From assembly GCA_946886375.1 (NCBI GenBank), contig CAMPIL010000006.1:1-24902 (forward strand): a stretch of 24,902 nt of DNA. The letters are read 5' to 3'. Under the pieces are notes generated by a model. It saw nothing but the letters and a program-made list of their open reading frames with translations. It was not told the DNA's origin and ran no database searches. The stretch is from an uncultured Phycisphaerales bacterium. Its GTDB lineage: Bacteria > Planctomycetota > Phycisphaerae > Phycisphaerales > SM1A02. Below are positions 1 through 6,966 of the stretch, one piece after another (the first letter of the stretch is position 1; each line of letters opens with the position of its first letter). Both the position numbers and the translations under genes were made by a program.

Positions 1-85
1 GCTGTTGAACCGATAGTCCATTCAGAGTCGGCGAGGTGCTCAACATTCCCTCGCCCCGGTCCAATTCGCCTGTCGGAGCCCTACA

Positions 86-1198
86 ATGCAACTTGGTCAC
101 TCGTCAACGATCACTCGCAATCATCTTCGTCACGTTTCCATGCTGACCACCCTCTGTATTGCCGCTGCGATGTTGAATTCCTTGGTCGGTTGCGCCACCG
201 CGATGTACAGCGGTTACGACGCCTACCAGGAGCAGGACTACGCCAGCGCGCTGCAAACGTGGCAACCGCTTGCCGAGGAAGGTGATGCAAAGGCGCAGTA
301 CTTCGTCGGGTCAATGTACGATGAGGGAACCGGCGTTCCGCAAGACCACGTTGAGGCGGTCAAGTGGTATGTCATGGCGGCGCAGCAGGGCCACCCCCGT
401 GCACAGCATGCACTAGGCGTCAAGTACGAAAAGGGCGAGGGCGTTGCGCAAGACTTCAACCAGGCCGCCGCGTGGTATGAACGCGCTGCGCTTCAGGGTC
501 TTGCCAGTGCGCAGCACAATCTTGGCCTGCTCTATGTCAGCGGCAAAGGCGTGCAACAGGACTTCACCAAGGCACGGCATTGGTTCCAGCTTGCGGCGGA
601 TCAGAGCACTGCCGAATCTCAATTCACGCTGGGATGGATGCTCGACACTGGGCGCGGATCATCATCCGACAAAAAGGAAGCGGCTCGCTGGATTCGCCTT
701 GCCGCCGAACAGGGTCTCCCCGCGGCCCAGGCGTACTTTGGATCGATGTACGTTGAGGGTGCAGGCGTGCCGCAGGACTTCCAAGAGGCAGCCGCATGGA
801 CCAGTCGTGCAGCCAATCAGGGTCTCGCGGTGGCCCAGTACGATCTGAGCCTGATGCATCTGCGCGGACAGGGCGTGCCACGCGATCAGAGTGAGGCGTT
901 TAAGTGGATGCAACTTGCAGCCGAACAAAACCTGCCGGCAGCCCAGACCAAACTCGGCATGATGTATGAGCACGGCCGCGGCGTGTCCCAGGACAAGGTC
1001 GCCGCATACATGTGGTACACCATTGCCGCATCGCACAGCGAAGCCCAGGCACAATCAAAACGCGATTCGCTCAAGGACAAACTCACCGCCGAGGAAGTCG
1101 AGCTTGCAAAGCAACGATCCGACGAATGGCGAGCCGCGCATCCCACAACCTCTCAATCGACAGCGCCCCTGCGGCCCCTGCCAGCCGCCGATTGAATC
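86..1198 (+). CDS. Sel1-repeat (SLR) lipoprotein
   Basis: A 369-residue protein made almost entirely of Sel1-like repeats. These are 36-residue TPR-like helical pairs that usually act as protein-protein scaffolds in the cell envelope. Seven full repeats of the form AQxxLGxxYxxGxGVxQDxxxAxxWxxxAAxQG run from about residue 72 to 330, preceded by one half-unit (DYASALQTWQPLAEEG). The N-terminus is a lipoprotein signal: a hydrophobic stretch then LVGC, placing the lipidated cysteine at residue 36. The chosen ATG has GGAG at 75-78, seven bases upstream; an in-frame ATG at 140 would give a shorter and more typical signal peptide. The C-terminal 30 residues are a Pro/Ser/Thr-rich tail. No neighbour suggests a specific partner. 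The fold is secure; the role is unknown. Confidence 0.88.
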
Positions 1199-1434
1199 AA
1201 TACGCGCCGGTGGCCAGGCCCGTGAGATGCGCTCCACCTGCCAGAGATGCCGCGCGGACCTTTTCCTCTTCCGGGGGCGGCCATTCCACCAATCGCATCG
1301 TCCAGCATGTCTGGGGATTGCGGTATATTGATGACCTTGTGCTCAGCCGGCAGGACGAGACTTCGCCGATATGCACTCGATTCCTGAACTGCAATCGGGG
1401 TTTCGCGCTCAAGCGAGTTTCCTTGCGATCACTT

Positions 1435-1452
1435 GAATCTCTTGAGAGATTC
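1435..1452 (-). terminator. Hairpin just downstream of the SDR gene
   Basis: A perfect inverted repeat, GAATCTC / GAGATTC with a TTGA loop, lies 13 bases beyond the stop codon of the minus-strand dehydrogenase. It could end that transcript or protect its 3' end. No T-run follows on the minus strand, so it is not a classical intrinsic terminator. Confidence 0.35.
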
Positions 1453-1465
1453 GGACATAGGCTGA

Positions 1466-2218
1466 TCAACGAATGCCGCCGGCGATGACGAGTGTTTCTC
1501 CGGTGATCCATCCAGAGTCAGGTGATGCCAGAAACACCACGGCAGGCGCGATGTCCTGAGGCTGGCCGATGCGGCCCAGCGGTGTATTCGCTTCCGTGTG
1601 CTTGCGCATATCGCTGTCGGTGATACCTGCACTTTGGGTGCCTTCGGTCACCACCATGCCGGGGTTGATCGCATTGACGCGGATCTTCCGCGGCCCGAGT
1701 TCCTTGGCCAGGGACTTGGTGATCGCGTCAACCGAGGCCTTTGTTGCCGAGTAGACCGCGGCATTCGCAGGCGTCAACGTGCTCACGACGGAACTGATGT
1801 TGATAATGCTGCCTTCATTGGCAGGGAAATATTTCACCGCCTCTTGCGAAGCCAGAAGAACGCCAAGCACGTTAAGATCAAACAGCCTGTGGAAGTGCTG
1901 CTCGGTGATGCCTTCCAGAGGCAAAAACTCGTAGATGCCCGCGTTGTTGACGAGAATATCGACCTTGCCAAACGCCTTCGCTGCCTCGACAAACAAGCGC
2001 TCGACATCCGACTTCTTCGCAACGTTCGCCTGCACCGCAATTGCGTTTCCACCATTCTTCTTGATGTCCGCAACCGTGCGATCGGCGCCTTCCTTGCTCG
2101 AACTATAGTTGACAACAACGGCCGCACCCATATCGGACAGATGCTTGGCGATCGATGCGCCAATCCCCTTGGATGCGCCCGTCACGACAGCGACTTTGCC
2201 CTGGAGTTCTCTGCTCAT
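1466..2218 (-). CDS. Short-chain dehydrogenase/reductase, FabG-like
   Basis: A 250-residue classical SDR, an NAD(P)(H)-dependent oxidoreductase expected in the cytoplasm. The Rossmann nucleotide-binding motif TGASKGIG is at residues 13-20, NNAG at 91-94, Asn116 in the helix preceding the active site, and the catalytic Ser143-Tyr156-Lys160 set (…NISS…YSATK). The C-terminus WITGETLVIAGG matches the FabG/glucose-1-dehydrogenase-like branch. I start at the ATG at 2218 because the protein then begins MSRELQGKVAVVTG as in the family; upstream in-frame sequence is Cys/Arg/Trp-rich and not SDR-like. The Shine-Dalgarno is weak. It stands alone between the Sel1 gene and an empty region, so its substrate cannot be inferred, and a role in fatty-acid synthesis is not implied. 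Confidence 0.92.
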   Translation of the reverse strand: MSRELQGKVAVVTGASKGIGASIAKHLSDMGAAVVVNYSSSKEGADRTVADIKKNGGNAIAVQANVAKKSDVERLFVEAAKAFGKVDILVNNAGIYEFLPLEGITEQHFHRLFDLNVLGVLLASQEAVKYFPANEGSIINISSVVSTLTPANAAVYSATKASVDAITKSLAKELGPRKIRVNAINPGMVVTEGTQSAGITDSDMRKHTEANTPLGRIGQPQDIAPAVVFLASPDSGWITGETLVIAGGIR

Positions 2219-2760
2219 GATGGTTGCAATCCGACAGGTTGAGGGAATATCGCTCGACAATGAATGACAGCGCGTGACGAGTGTAGGTCGCCAGTCCAAC
2301 AGCCGCCAACAGCCCAGAGGCGTCACTTGAGGCCCTGCCTTGCGATCGACCGCGTCATCTGTTGCTGCGAGCGCCCAGCCGCAGCGCGTACGATGCACTC
2401 ATGCATGTGAACGCCACAGCGCCCGCACTCTGGCTCAGTGGCCATTCTCTCCGAACCCAAGCCGCTTGCATTTGGAACGACCTCTTCAGCAGTACACGCC
2501 GCGAATTTTTTCCTTCTCGTGTGCAATGGCCGTCTGAGACGCATCAAGCGCGGATTGCGTCTCAAACCTATTCAGAATCCTGTGTGGCAACTTCGAAATT
2601 ACAAGCGCCATGGCGATGAGACTCACGGAAGTGCAAATGAATTTGCCCTGTGAGTCCGTGCCAGAGGTGATGCATGAAGCCCGACGCAGCGCTGGCACGT
2701 CAATCGCCGCATCGTGCATGACACAATCCACTATGCGGATGCCGCGCAATCTCGGTCCAT
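2219..2760. other. Intergenic region without a convincing gene
   Basis: About 540 bases separate the dehydrogenase start from the end of the next minus-strand gene. Open frames exist on both strands, but they are Arg/Cys/His-rich, overlap each other and lack ribosome-binding sites. The only clear structure is the hairpin at 2618-2654, listed separately. Confidence 0.5.
2618..2654. other. Two-part hairpin in an otherwise empty intergenic region
   Basis: An outer perfect 7-bp stem (GACTCAC / GTGAGTC) encloses an inner perfect 5-bp stem GCAAA-TGAA-TTTGC, separated by a small asymmetric internal loop. It lies 106 bases beyond the stop of the minus-strand choice-of-anchor gene. No T-run follows on either strand. 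It could be a 3' structure or part of a small RNA; nothing decides between them. Confidence 0.35.
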
Positions 2761-3411
2761 TCAGTTGCGCCTGCGACGGATTCGCACCGCGCCTGCGATG
2801 GCGAGCAGCGCGGCCATTCCGGGGGCAGGCACGGCCGTGCCGTTGATGCGGAACACACCGCGCTCTGAATCGGTGCCGGGGATGCCCAGCGTCGGGTTCC
2901 ATGGGCCGTTGTTCACCTGCCAGGCGCGCAGGCCGAAGTCGTCGACGATGTTGAACGCCCAGCTCAGCCATGCATCCTGCTCGTCGGTTCGCAGCGCGAG
3001 CCAGTACGTCTGCCCGTTCTGCAGAATGAGGTCGCCGCCGAAGTTGGCGGTCATCGGCGATGATTGAGTGCCGGACGCGATGACGCCAGAAGCGCTGGAT
3101 GAATCGAGAATTGATCCGGGTGAGCCGTTGTCATCGGCATGCAGATTGAAGTGCACGAGATCGGGGCCCCAGAAGTGATTGACCGCGACGTCCGCTGAAT
3201 CGAAATAGAAGTCGCCTCCGGTGACGGTGAAGGCGACGGCGTCTTCATACGAGTCGCCGCCCAGCGGGCCGCCGTAGGCAAGCGTCCAGCCGTATTCGAG
3301 GTCGTAGGTGTCGCCCGCGCCGAAGTTGCTGTAGATCACATCGCCCGATGCAATTGTTCCGGGGACAACGAAGCACAGGAACGCACAAGCCGCGCTATTG
3401 AACGATTTCAT
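2761..3411 (-). CDS. Secreted choice-of-anchor protein with PEP-CTERM-like sorting tail
   Basis: A 216-residue exported protein. Residues 1-22 form a signal peptide (MKSFNSAACAFLCFVV…AS). The middle is a beta-rich domain with aromatic strands (GDTYDLEYGWTLAYGG, YWLALRTD), resembling the 'choice-of-anchor' (R-type) domains attached to different surface-sorting tails. Residues 194-216 read VPAPG, a hydrophobic stretch of about 12 residues, then RIRRRRN: the three-part PEP-CTERM-like signal common in planctomycetes, expected to be cleaved by an exosortase and to anchor or release the protein at the cell surface. A strong GGAGGA (3417-3422) sits five bases before the ATG. It appears monocistronic. 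The sorting signal is clear; the domain assignment is by resemblance. Confidence 0.82.
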   Translation of the reverse strand: MKSFNSAACAFLCFVVPGTIASGDVIYSNFGAGDTYDLEYGWTLAYGGPLGGDSYEDAVAFTVTGGDFYFDSADVAVNHFWGPDLVHFNLHADDNGSPGSILDSSSASGVIASGTQSSPMTANFGGDLILQNGQTYWLALRTDEQDAWLSWAFNIVDDFGLRAWQVNNGPWNPTLGIPGTDSERGVFRINGTAVPAPGMAALLAIAGAVRIRRRRN

Positions 3412-3833
3412 GGTCTTCCTCCGCGAGTTGGTGAGTAAACGAGCACACGACCAACCCCCACCTCGCTCTCTCCGGCGCCCCCGAGACCATCTAAAGTATA
3501 CAAGCGCCTTATCGCGCGCCTATAGGAAATCGGCGATTGTCGCCCGCCCCCGCCACGCTTTCATGAACGATTTGGTGATTCATGAGGGCCGCCAAGAGGT
3601 GATAAGATAGATAAATCGGCGCGCTGGTCTTGCACACCGCGAACGTCATCAGTTTGGCCCAGCCTCTGTGGATGCAAGAGCAACGCAAAAAAATTGAAGA
3701 TTCCGCCCCGCACCGGTCGATCGGATATGCATTGACCTTTGGCCCCCCCACAAGGGCCTGATGTGAGGCTTGCCTCCATTAGGCCTTTTGTTTGCGCCGC
3801 GGCCGCCAGCGGTTACGCTGTTGCCGCTGAGCG
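3412..3833. other. Intergenic region between the choice-of-anchor gene and the kinase unit
   Basis: About 420 bases. The part next to 3411 holds the ribosome-binding site of the choice-of-anchor gene and presumably its promoter. No open frame here has a plausible start and composition. A hairpin with a T-run on the plus strand lies near 3755-3793 and is listed separately. Confidence 0.5.
3755..3793 (+). terminator. Terminator-like hairpin with no visible upstream gene
   Basis: An imperfect inverted repeat, GGCCTGATGTGAGGC then GCCTCCATTAGGCC, is followed on the plus strand by TTTTGTTT. That orientation would end a rightward transcript, yet no plus-strand gene lies upstream. It also sits 40 bases past the minus-strand gene ending at 3834, where it would lack a T-run. 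Call is tentative. Confidence 0.35.
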
Positions 3834-4202
3834 CTAATCTTCGATGCCGGCCTTGTCCTTGTACCCCTTCTCGGCATCAACCATCCAATCGATGGTCTTG
3901 ATGTAGTTGCCGATGTCACGATAAACGGGGTTTGTCTCCGTGGACTCGCGGTATGCGTCGTCGGCAAGCGAGTGTGTCGTCACAGCGATCTCCGGCAGGG
4001 TGTCGGGCAGTTCGTTGCCCGGCGTGCCGATGTTGTCGATGATGGCCAACGCAGCGGCGATGTGGACTTGCGCGCTGTCGAGATACGCCTCCAGATCATT
4101 GCGCTCCTGTGGGTCCAGCGGGCCCTGGTTGGTTCCCACAATCTCCTTGGCGGCCCCCAAATCCTGCTCCAGGTCTTCCAGTTCATCAGAAAGCGCGCTC
4201 AT
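3834..4202 (-). CDS. Small acidic protein co-transcribed with the kinase, unknown function
   Basis: A 122-residue protein I do not recognise. It is strongly acidic at its N-terminus (DELEDLEQDLGAAKE), predicted mostly helical, with no signal peptide, membrane segment or cysteine, so it is probably a cytoplasmic helical bundle. AAGGAG lies five bases before the ATG, which supports this start. It follows the Ser/Thr kinase after only 40 bases on the same strand with no hairpin between, so it is probably in the same transcript. A kinase substrate or adaptor is a reasonable guess from position only. Confidence 0.75.
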   Translation of the reverse strand: MSALSDELEDLEQDLGAAKEIVGTNQGPLDPQERNDLEAYLDSAQVHIAAALAIIDNIGTPGNELPDTLPEIAVTTHSLADDAYRESTETNPVYRDIGNYIKTIDWMVDAEKGYKDKAGIED

Positions 4203-4242
4203 GTCATCTCCTTGAGGGTCCCCGGACGATCATGAATTGGTT

Positions 4243-5643
4243 TCAGCGGGGATTTTTTCCGGCAGCCTCAATCAAGGCATTGAGGTTCTGAATGAATAGG
4301 TCAAGCATTTCCCGATCGGTGGGACGCAATTCCTTAGCTTCTTCCGCAAAGTTGAGCAGCACGATCGTGGCGTCGAAGAGTTGGCCCTGCGCCAGGGCGG
4401 TCTTGACGCGCGCGACCTGACGCTCACGCAGCGCGATGCGCTTGGTCTCGGTTTCGAGCACCTTTTTCTCCCAATCCTTTTTCTGCTCCGCAACCTGTTG
4501 GGCTTCAACGCGCAGCCGGTCGGCTTCAACGGCGTTCGCGCGCTCACGCTCAGCAACACTGCGCTGCGAATACGCAGCGCCCATTGAGGCTGCGCACAAG
4601 ATGGCCAGCAGCCAGATCACGGTCTTGGCGAGGAACGCCCTGGGGTTGCGTCGCCACGCCAGCACCTGCCGGGTGAGCAGGAACGTGCGCTGCCACGGGA
4701 TCGGCTCGTTCTTCACCCAGCGGCGCAGGTCATCGGCGAGCAGGGTTGCGGAGGCGTACCGGTCCTCCGGCCGAGGAGCAATGGCGCGCTCGATGATCTG
4801 CGCCAGCCGCGGATCCAGTTCCGGGTTCAGATCGGCGGGATTGCGGGGCGGATCTTGCGCCACGCGCCGCACGGCCTCGTGGAATGCCACGTGGACATCG
4901 TGCGGCGTGTGGCGGGCGAGCAACAGGCATGCAATGGCGCCGAGCGAGTAAACATCGCTTCGGGTGGAGACAATCGCATGTTCGCCGCGCGCCTGTTCCG
5001 GCGCCATAAACCCCAATGTGCCGATCGGATCGCCCTCCCCGGTCAGAGATTCAATGCCCTCCTTGTCAAGGAGCCACGCAATTCCAAAGTCGATGATGAC
5101 AGGTTTGCCATCGTGTTGAACCATGACGTTGGCCGGCTTGAGGTCGCGGTGAATCACGCCGCGCTCATGCAGGCCTTGCACCAGGTCGCAGATGTCTGCC
5201 ATCAGAGCGGCCTTCTGCTGCATGCTCAGATCGCGTGCCTTGCAGAAATCCAGCAGCGTCTGGCCTTCGACCAGGGTGGTCGTGATGTAGAGCCTGCCTT
5301 CGGTGATGCCGTAGTCCAGCACGCGCGGCACGCCTGGCATTCGCAAATCTGAAAGCACATCCAATTCGCGCCAAGCGCGCTGGTCGGATCGCGCCGAGCC
5401 GAGCGCACGGCTGAGCACCTTGACCGCGAGCGGATCACCAAAATCCTCGCGAAAGGCCAGATACACTTCGCCTCCGGCTCCGCGTCCAATCAGGCTGTCC
5501 AATACATAGCCCTCAATGGTCGGCGCGCCGTCGGGCATGGCGACGGCCGGTTCATCCGCAAGCAACGCCCCCACAAGGCGGCTGGCGGATTCAAAACTCA
5601 TTTTGTTGGATTGCGTGGGTGTCAGGTCTTCAAGGCGGTTCAT
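4243..5643 (-). CDS. Membrane-tethered Ser/Thr protein kinase (PknB-like)
   Basis: A 466-residue Hanks-type protein kinase. The catalytic domain spans about residues 46-310: Gly loop GRGAGGEV 53-60, VAIK-type Lys75, alphaC Glu93, catalytic loop HRDLKPAN 165-172 (Asp167), DFG 185-187, APE 214-216, and SDVYSLG. All residues needed for phosphotransfer are present. One membrane helix follows at about 340-358, then a charged coiled-coil rich in Glu/Arg (about 360-420) and a short C-terminal helix. The usual planctomycete C-terminal sensor such as TPR or WD40 is reduced to this coiled coil. I chose the ATG at 5643 because AAGGAG lies six bases upstream; two further in-frame starts lie upstream at 5682 and 5709. 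It is divergent from an ECF-like sigma factor across 160 bases, a pairing typical of planctomycetes. Confidence 0.93.
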   Translation of the reverse strand: MNRLEDLTPTQSNKMSFESASRLVGALLADEPAVAMPDGAPTIEGYVLDSLIGRGAGGEVYLAFREDFGDPLAVKVLSRALGSARSDQRAWRELDVLSDLRMPGVPRVLDYGITEGRLYITTTLVEGQTLLDFCKARDLSMQQKAALMADICDLVQGLHERGVIHRDLKPANVMVQHDGKPVIIDFGIAWLLDKEGIESLTGEGDPIGTLGFMAPEQARGEHAIVSTRSDVYSLGAIACLLLARHTPHDVHVAFHEAVRRVAQDPPRNPADLNPELDPRLAQIIERAIAPRPEDRYASATLLADDLRRWVKNEPIPWQRTFLLTRQVLAWRRNPRAFLAKTVIWLLAILCAASMGAAYSQRSVAERERANAVEADRLRVEAQQVAEQKKDWEKKVLETETKRIALRERQVARVKTALAQGQLFDATIVLLNFAEEAKELRPTDREMLDLFIQNLNALIEAAGKNPR

Positions 5644-5803
5644 CACAGGCTCCTTCTGCGAATCGCCCCCGAAAAAAACCATGCCCCTCCCCGTAAATAC
5701 GCGGCTCAACTCAAAAACTGCACTGGCTAGTTACTTTTGTTTTTGTGGTAGGCTGTTTTCGGAGCCCAAATCGCGGTTTCGGGCGCGAATCAGGAGATTT
5801 CCG
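5644..5803. promoter_or_regulatory. Shared divergent promoter region, kinase / sigma factor
   Basis: The 160 bases between the two divergent start codons contain an unusually T-rich tract (about 5732-5758, TTACTTTTGTTTTTGTGG) in an otherwise GC-rich setting. This is where both promoters should lie. I cannot assign -35/-10 boxes with confidence. Ribosome-binding sites are clear on both sides (5650-5655 minus, 5792-5796 plus). Confidence 0.5.
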
Positions 5804-6529
5804 GTGCTTGAGCATTCCGACGCTGCTTTCCCCTCGACTCGATGGTCGCTGATCGATGCCATCGTCAAGGGCGACGATGCCCAGCGTCAAACAGCATCGA
5901 GCATCCTGGCCAACACCTATTGGCCGGCAATCTACGCGTTTCTCCGCAAGTCAGGAACGTCCGGCGAGGACGCCGCCGAACTCGCCCAGGCCTTCTTCAC
6001 GCACGTCATTCTCCGCCGCAAACTCTTTGAGCGAGCCGATCCGTCAACGGGTCCGCTGCGCACGCTGATCCTCCACGCGCTCAAGAACTACGCCACCGAC
6101 TGCCAGCGCCGCGAGGGCGCGGCCAGAACGAACATCCCCATTGAACCACGAGACTTGAAGTACGAGGAAGGACTGCTGGATCACAAGCCGTTTGATCCTG
6201 ACGCCTACTTCATGAAGCGATGGGCGCTGGCGGTGCTTCAAGAAGCGCTGCGTCGCTGCGAGGAGCACTATCGCTCCGCGGGCAAGGCGTCGCATTGGCT
6301 GATGTTTGAGGCGCGCGTGATCCGACCATCGCTGGCGATGCAGCCCCCGCCCTCGCATGAGCAGATCGCCAAGTCGTTGAATCTCGGCGGTCCCTCCGCT
6401 TCGATCATGGCGGTGCGTGTCGTGCAGAAGCGACTGATGGCGCTCATCCGCCAGGTGCTTGCGGAATCCAATCACGATGTCAAGGCACAGGAAGCCGAGT
6501 TCAACGAAGTCGTGGCGCTTTTGACCTGA
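5804..6529 (+). CDS. ECF-like sigma-70 family RNA polymerase sigma factor
   Basis: A 241-residue sigma factor of the type found beside Ser/Thr kinases in planctomycetes and verrucomicrobia. The N-terminus FPSTRWSLIDAI is the typical opening of that group. Region 2 includes YWPAIYAFLRKSGTSGEDAAELAQAFFTHV and continues through ALKNYATDCQRRE. Region 4 includes the helix-turn-helix SHEQIAKSLNLGGPSASIMAVRV followed by a basic helix. It would direct RNA polymerase to an unknown regulon. Translation probably starts at the GTG at 5804, with AGGAG at 5792-5796 seven bases upstream; sequence before it is in frame but lies over the divergent promoter and the antisense of the kinase. No anti-sigma factor is adjacent, so control by kinase phosphorylation is plausible but inferred. 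Confidence 0.88.
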   Translation: MLEHSDAAFPSTRWSLIDAIVKGDDAQRQTASSILANTYWPAIYAFLRKSGTSGEDAAELAQAFFTHVILRRKLFERADPSTGPLRTLILHALKNYATDCQRREGAARTNIPIEPRDLKYEEGLLDHKPFDPDAYFMKRWALAVLQEALRRCEEHYRSAGKASHWLMFEARVIRPSLAMQPPPSHEQIAKSLNLGGPSASIMAVRVVQKRLMALIRQVLAESNHDVKAQEAEFNEVVALLT

Positions 6530-6616
6530 GTCCGGCCTGGCGCTATCGAGAACCGCTTCAATCGGATCGGATCGACTCGGCATCCGTCTGTTTGGCTGTG
6601 CGCGCCCGTCTTGAGC

Positions 6617-6805
6617 CTCTGTGAAACAGGCGTTTGGAACTGCCATACGCGCGTGTGGCTCGTGCATATAGGGCGCTGGCTGTGTGAAACGCGCGTGTGG
6701 TTGTGTGAATCGCGCGCGTGGCTCGCCGGCGCGGCGGTTTCACCCAGCCAAACGCGCGTTTGGCAGAGCCACAAGCGCAGCGCGCACAGGGATTCGCGCG
6801 CGAGA
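6617..6805. repeat. Degenerate tandem array, 21-bp period, palindromic core
   Basis: Nine consecutive 21-bp units in exact phase. TGG closes units at 6637, 6658, 6679, 6700, 6721 and 6763; units six, eight and nine have drifted. The best units carry the core AAACGCGCGTGTGG. The seventh contains a perfect 18-bp palindrome, GCCAAACGCGCGTTTGGC, at 6747-6764. A further in-phase TGG ends at 6595, so the array probably once extended leftward. Because 21 bp is two turns of B-DNA, the palindromic cores all face the same side of the helix. There are no spacers, so it is not a CRISPR. Confidence 0.8.
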
Positions 6806-6955
6806 TTGTCGATGTGAACTGATTCGCAGCGGGGTGAAGGACGAGGTGGGAGCGAATTTTCAGCGGTACGGACCGTCGGTCGCACCCTGAAGCGGCGGCA
6901 TGACTCAACACGAATTTTCCGCGTGCAGCCGTCGGATGGCGTATAAATGATGCCC

Positions 6956-6961
6956 TACTTT
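6956..6961 (+). promoter_or_regulatory. Candidate -10 element (TACTTT) for the cyclase gene
   Basis: TACTTT fits TANNNT and ends five bases before the ATG at 6967, which has no Shine-Dalgarno. This suggests a leaderless or nearly leaderless transcript. TATAAA at 6942-6947 is an alternative -10 that would give a leader of roughly a dozen bases. Confidence 0.4.
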
Positions 6962-6966
6962 TCGCC

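Larger units (their letters stand above)
6530..6966. other. Non-coding region upstream of the Ebo-type cluster
   Basis: About 440 bases between the sigma factor and the cyclase gene. The centre is the 21-bp-period palindromic array (6617-6805). The right end holds TATAAA at 6942-6947 and TACTTT at 6956-6961 just before the cyclase start. Small open frames across the array encode only its translated heptad and are not believed to be genes. Confidence 0.6.

Noticed and set aside
966..1488. Plus-strand open frames running from the Sel1 gene across the convergent gap
   Set aside because: They overlap the Sel1 gene out of frame, are Arg/Ser/Cys-rich, and have no ribosome-binding site or TANNNT element.
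2486..2971. 161-residue minus-strand open frame upstream of the dehydrogenase
   Set aside because: It overlaps the choice-of-anchor gene on the same strand in another frame and is Arg/Ala/His-rich with no motif.
6617..6805. CRISPR array
   Set aside because: Units are contiguous and degenerate with no spacers, and there are no cas genes.
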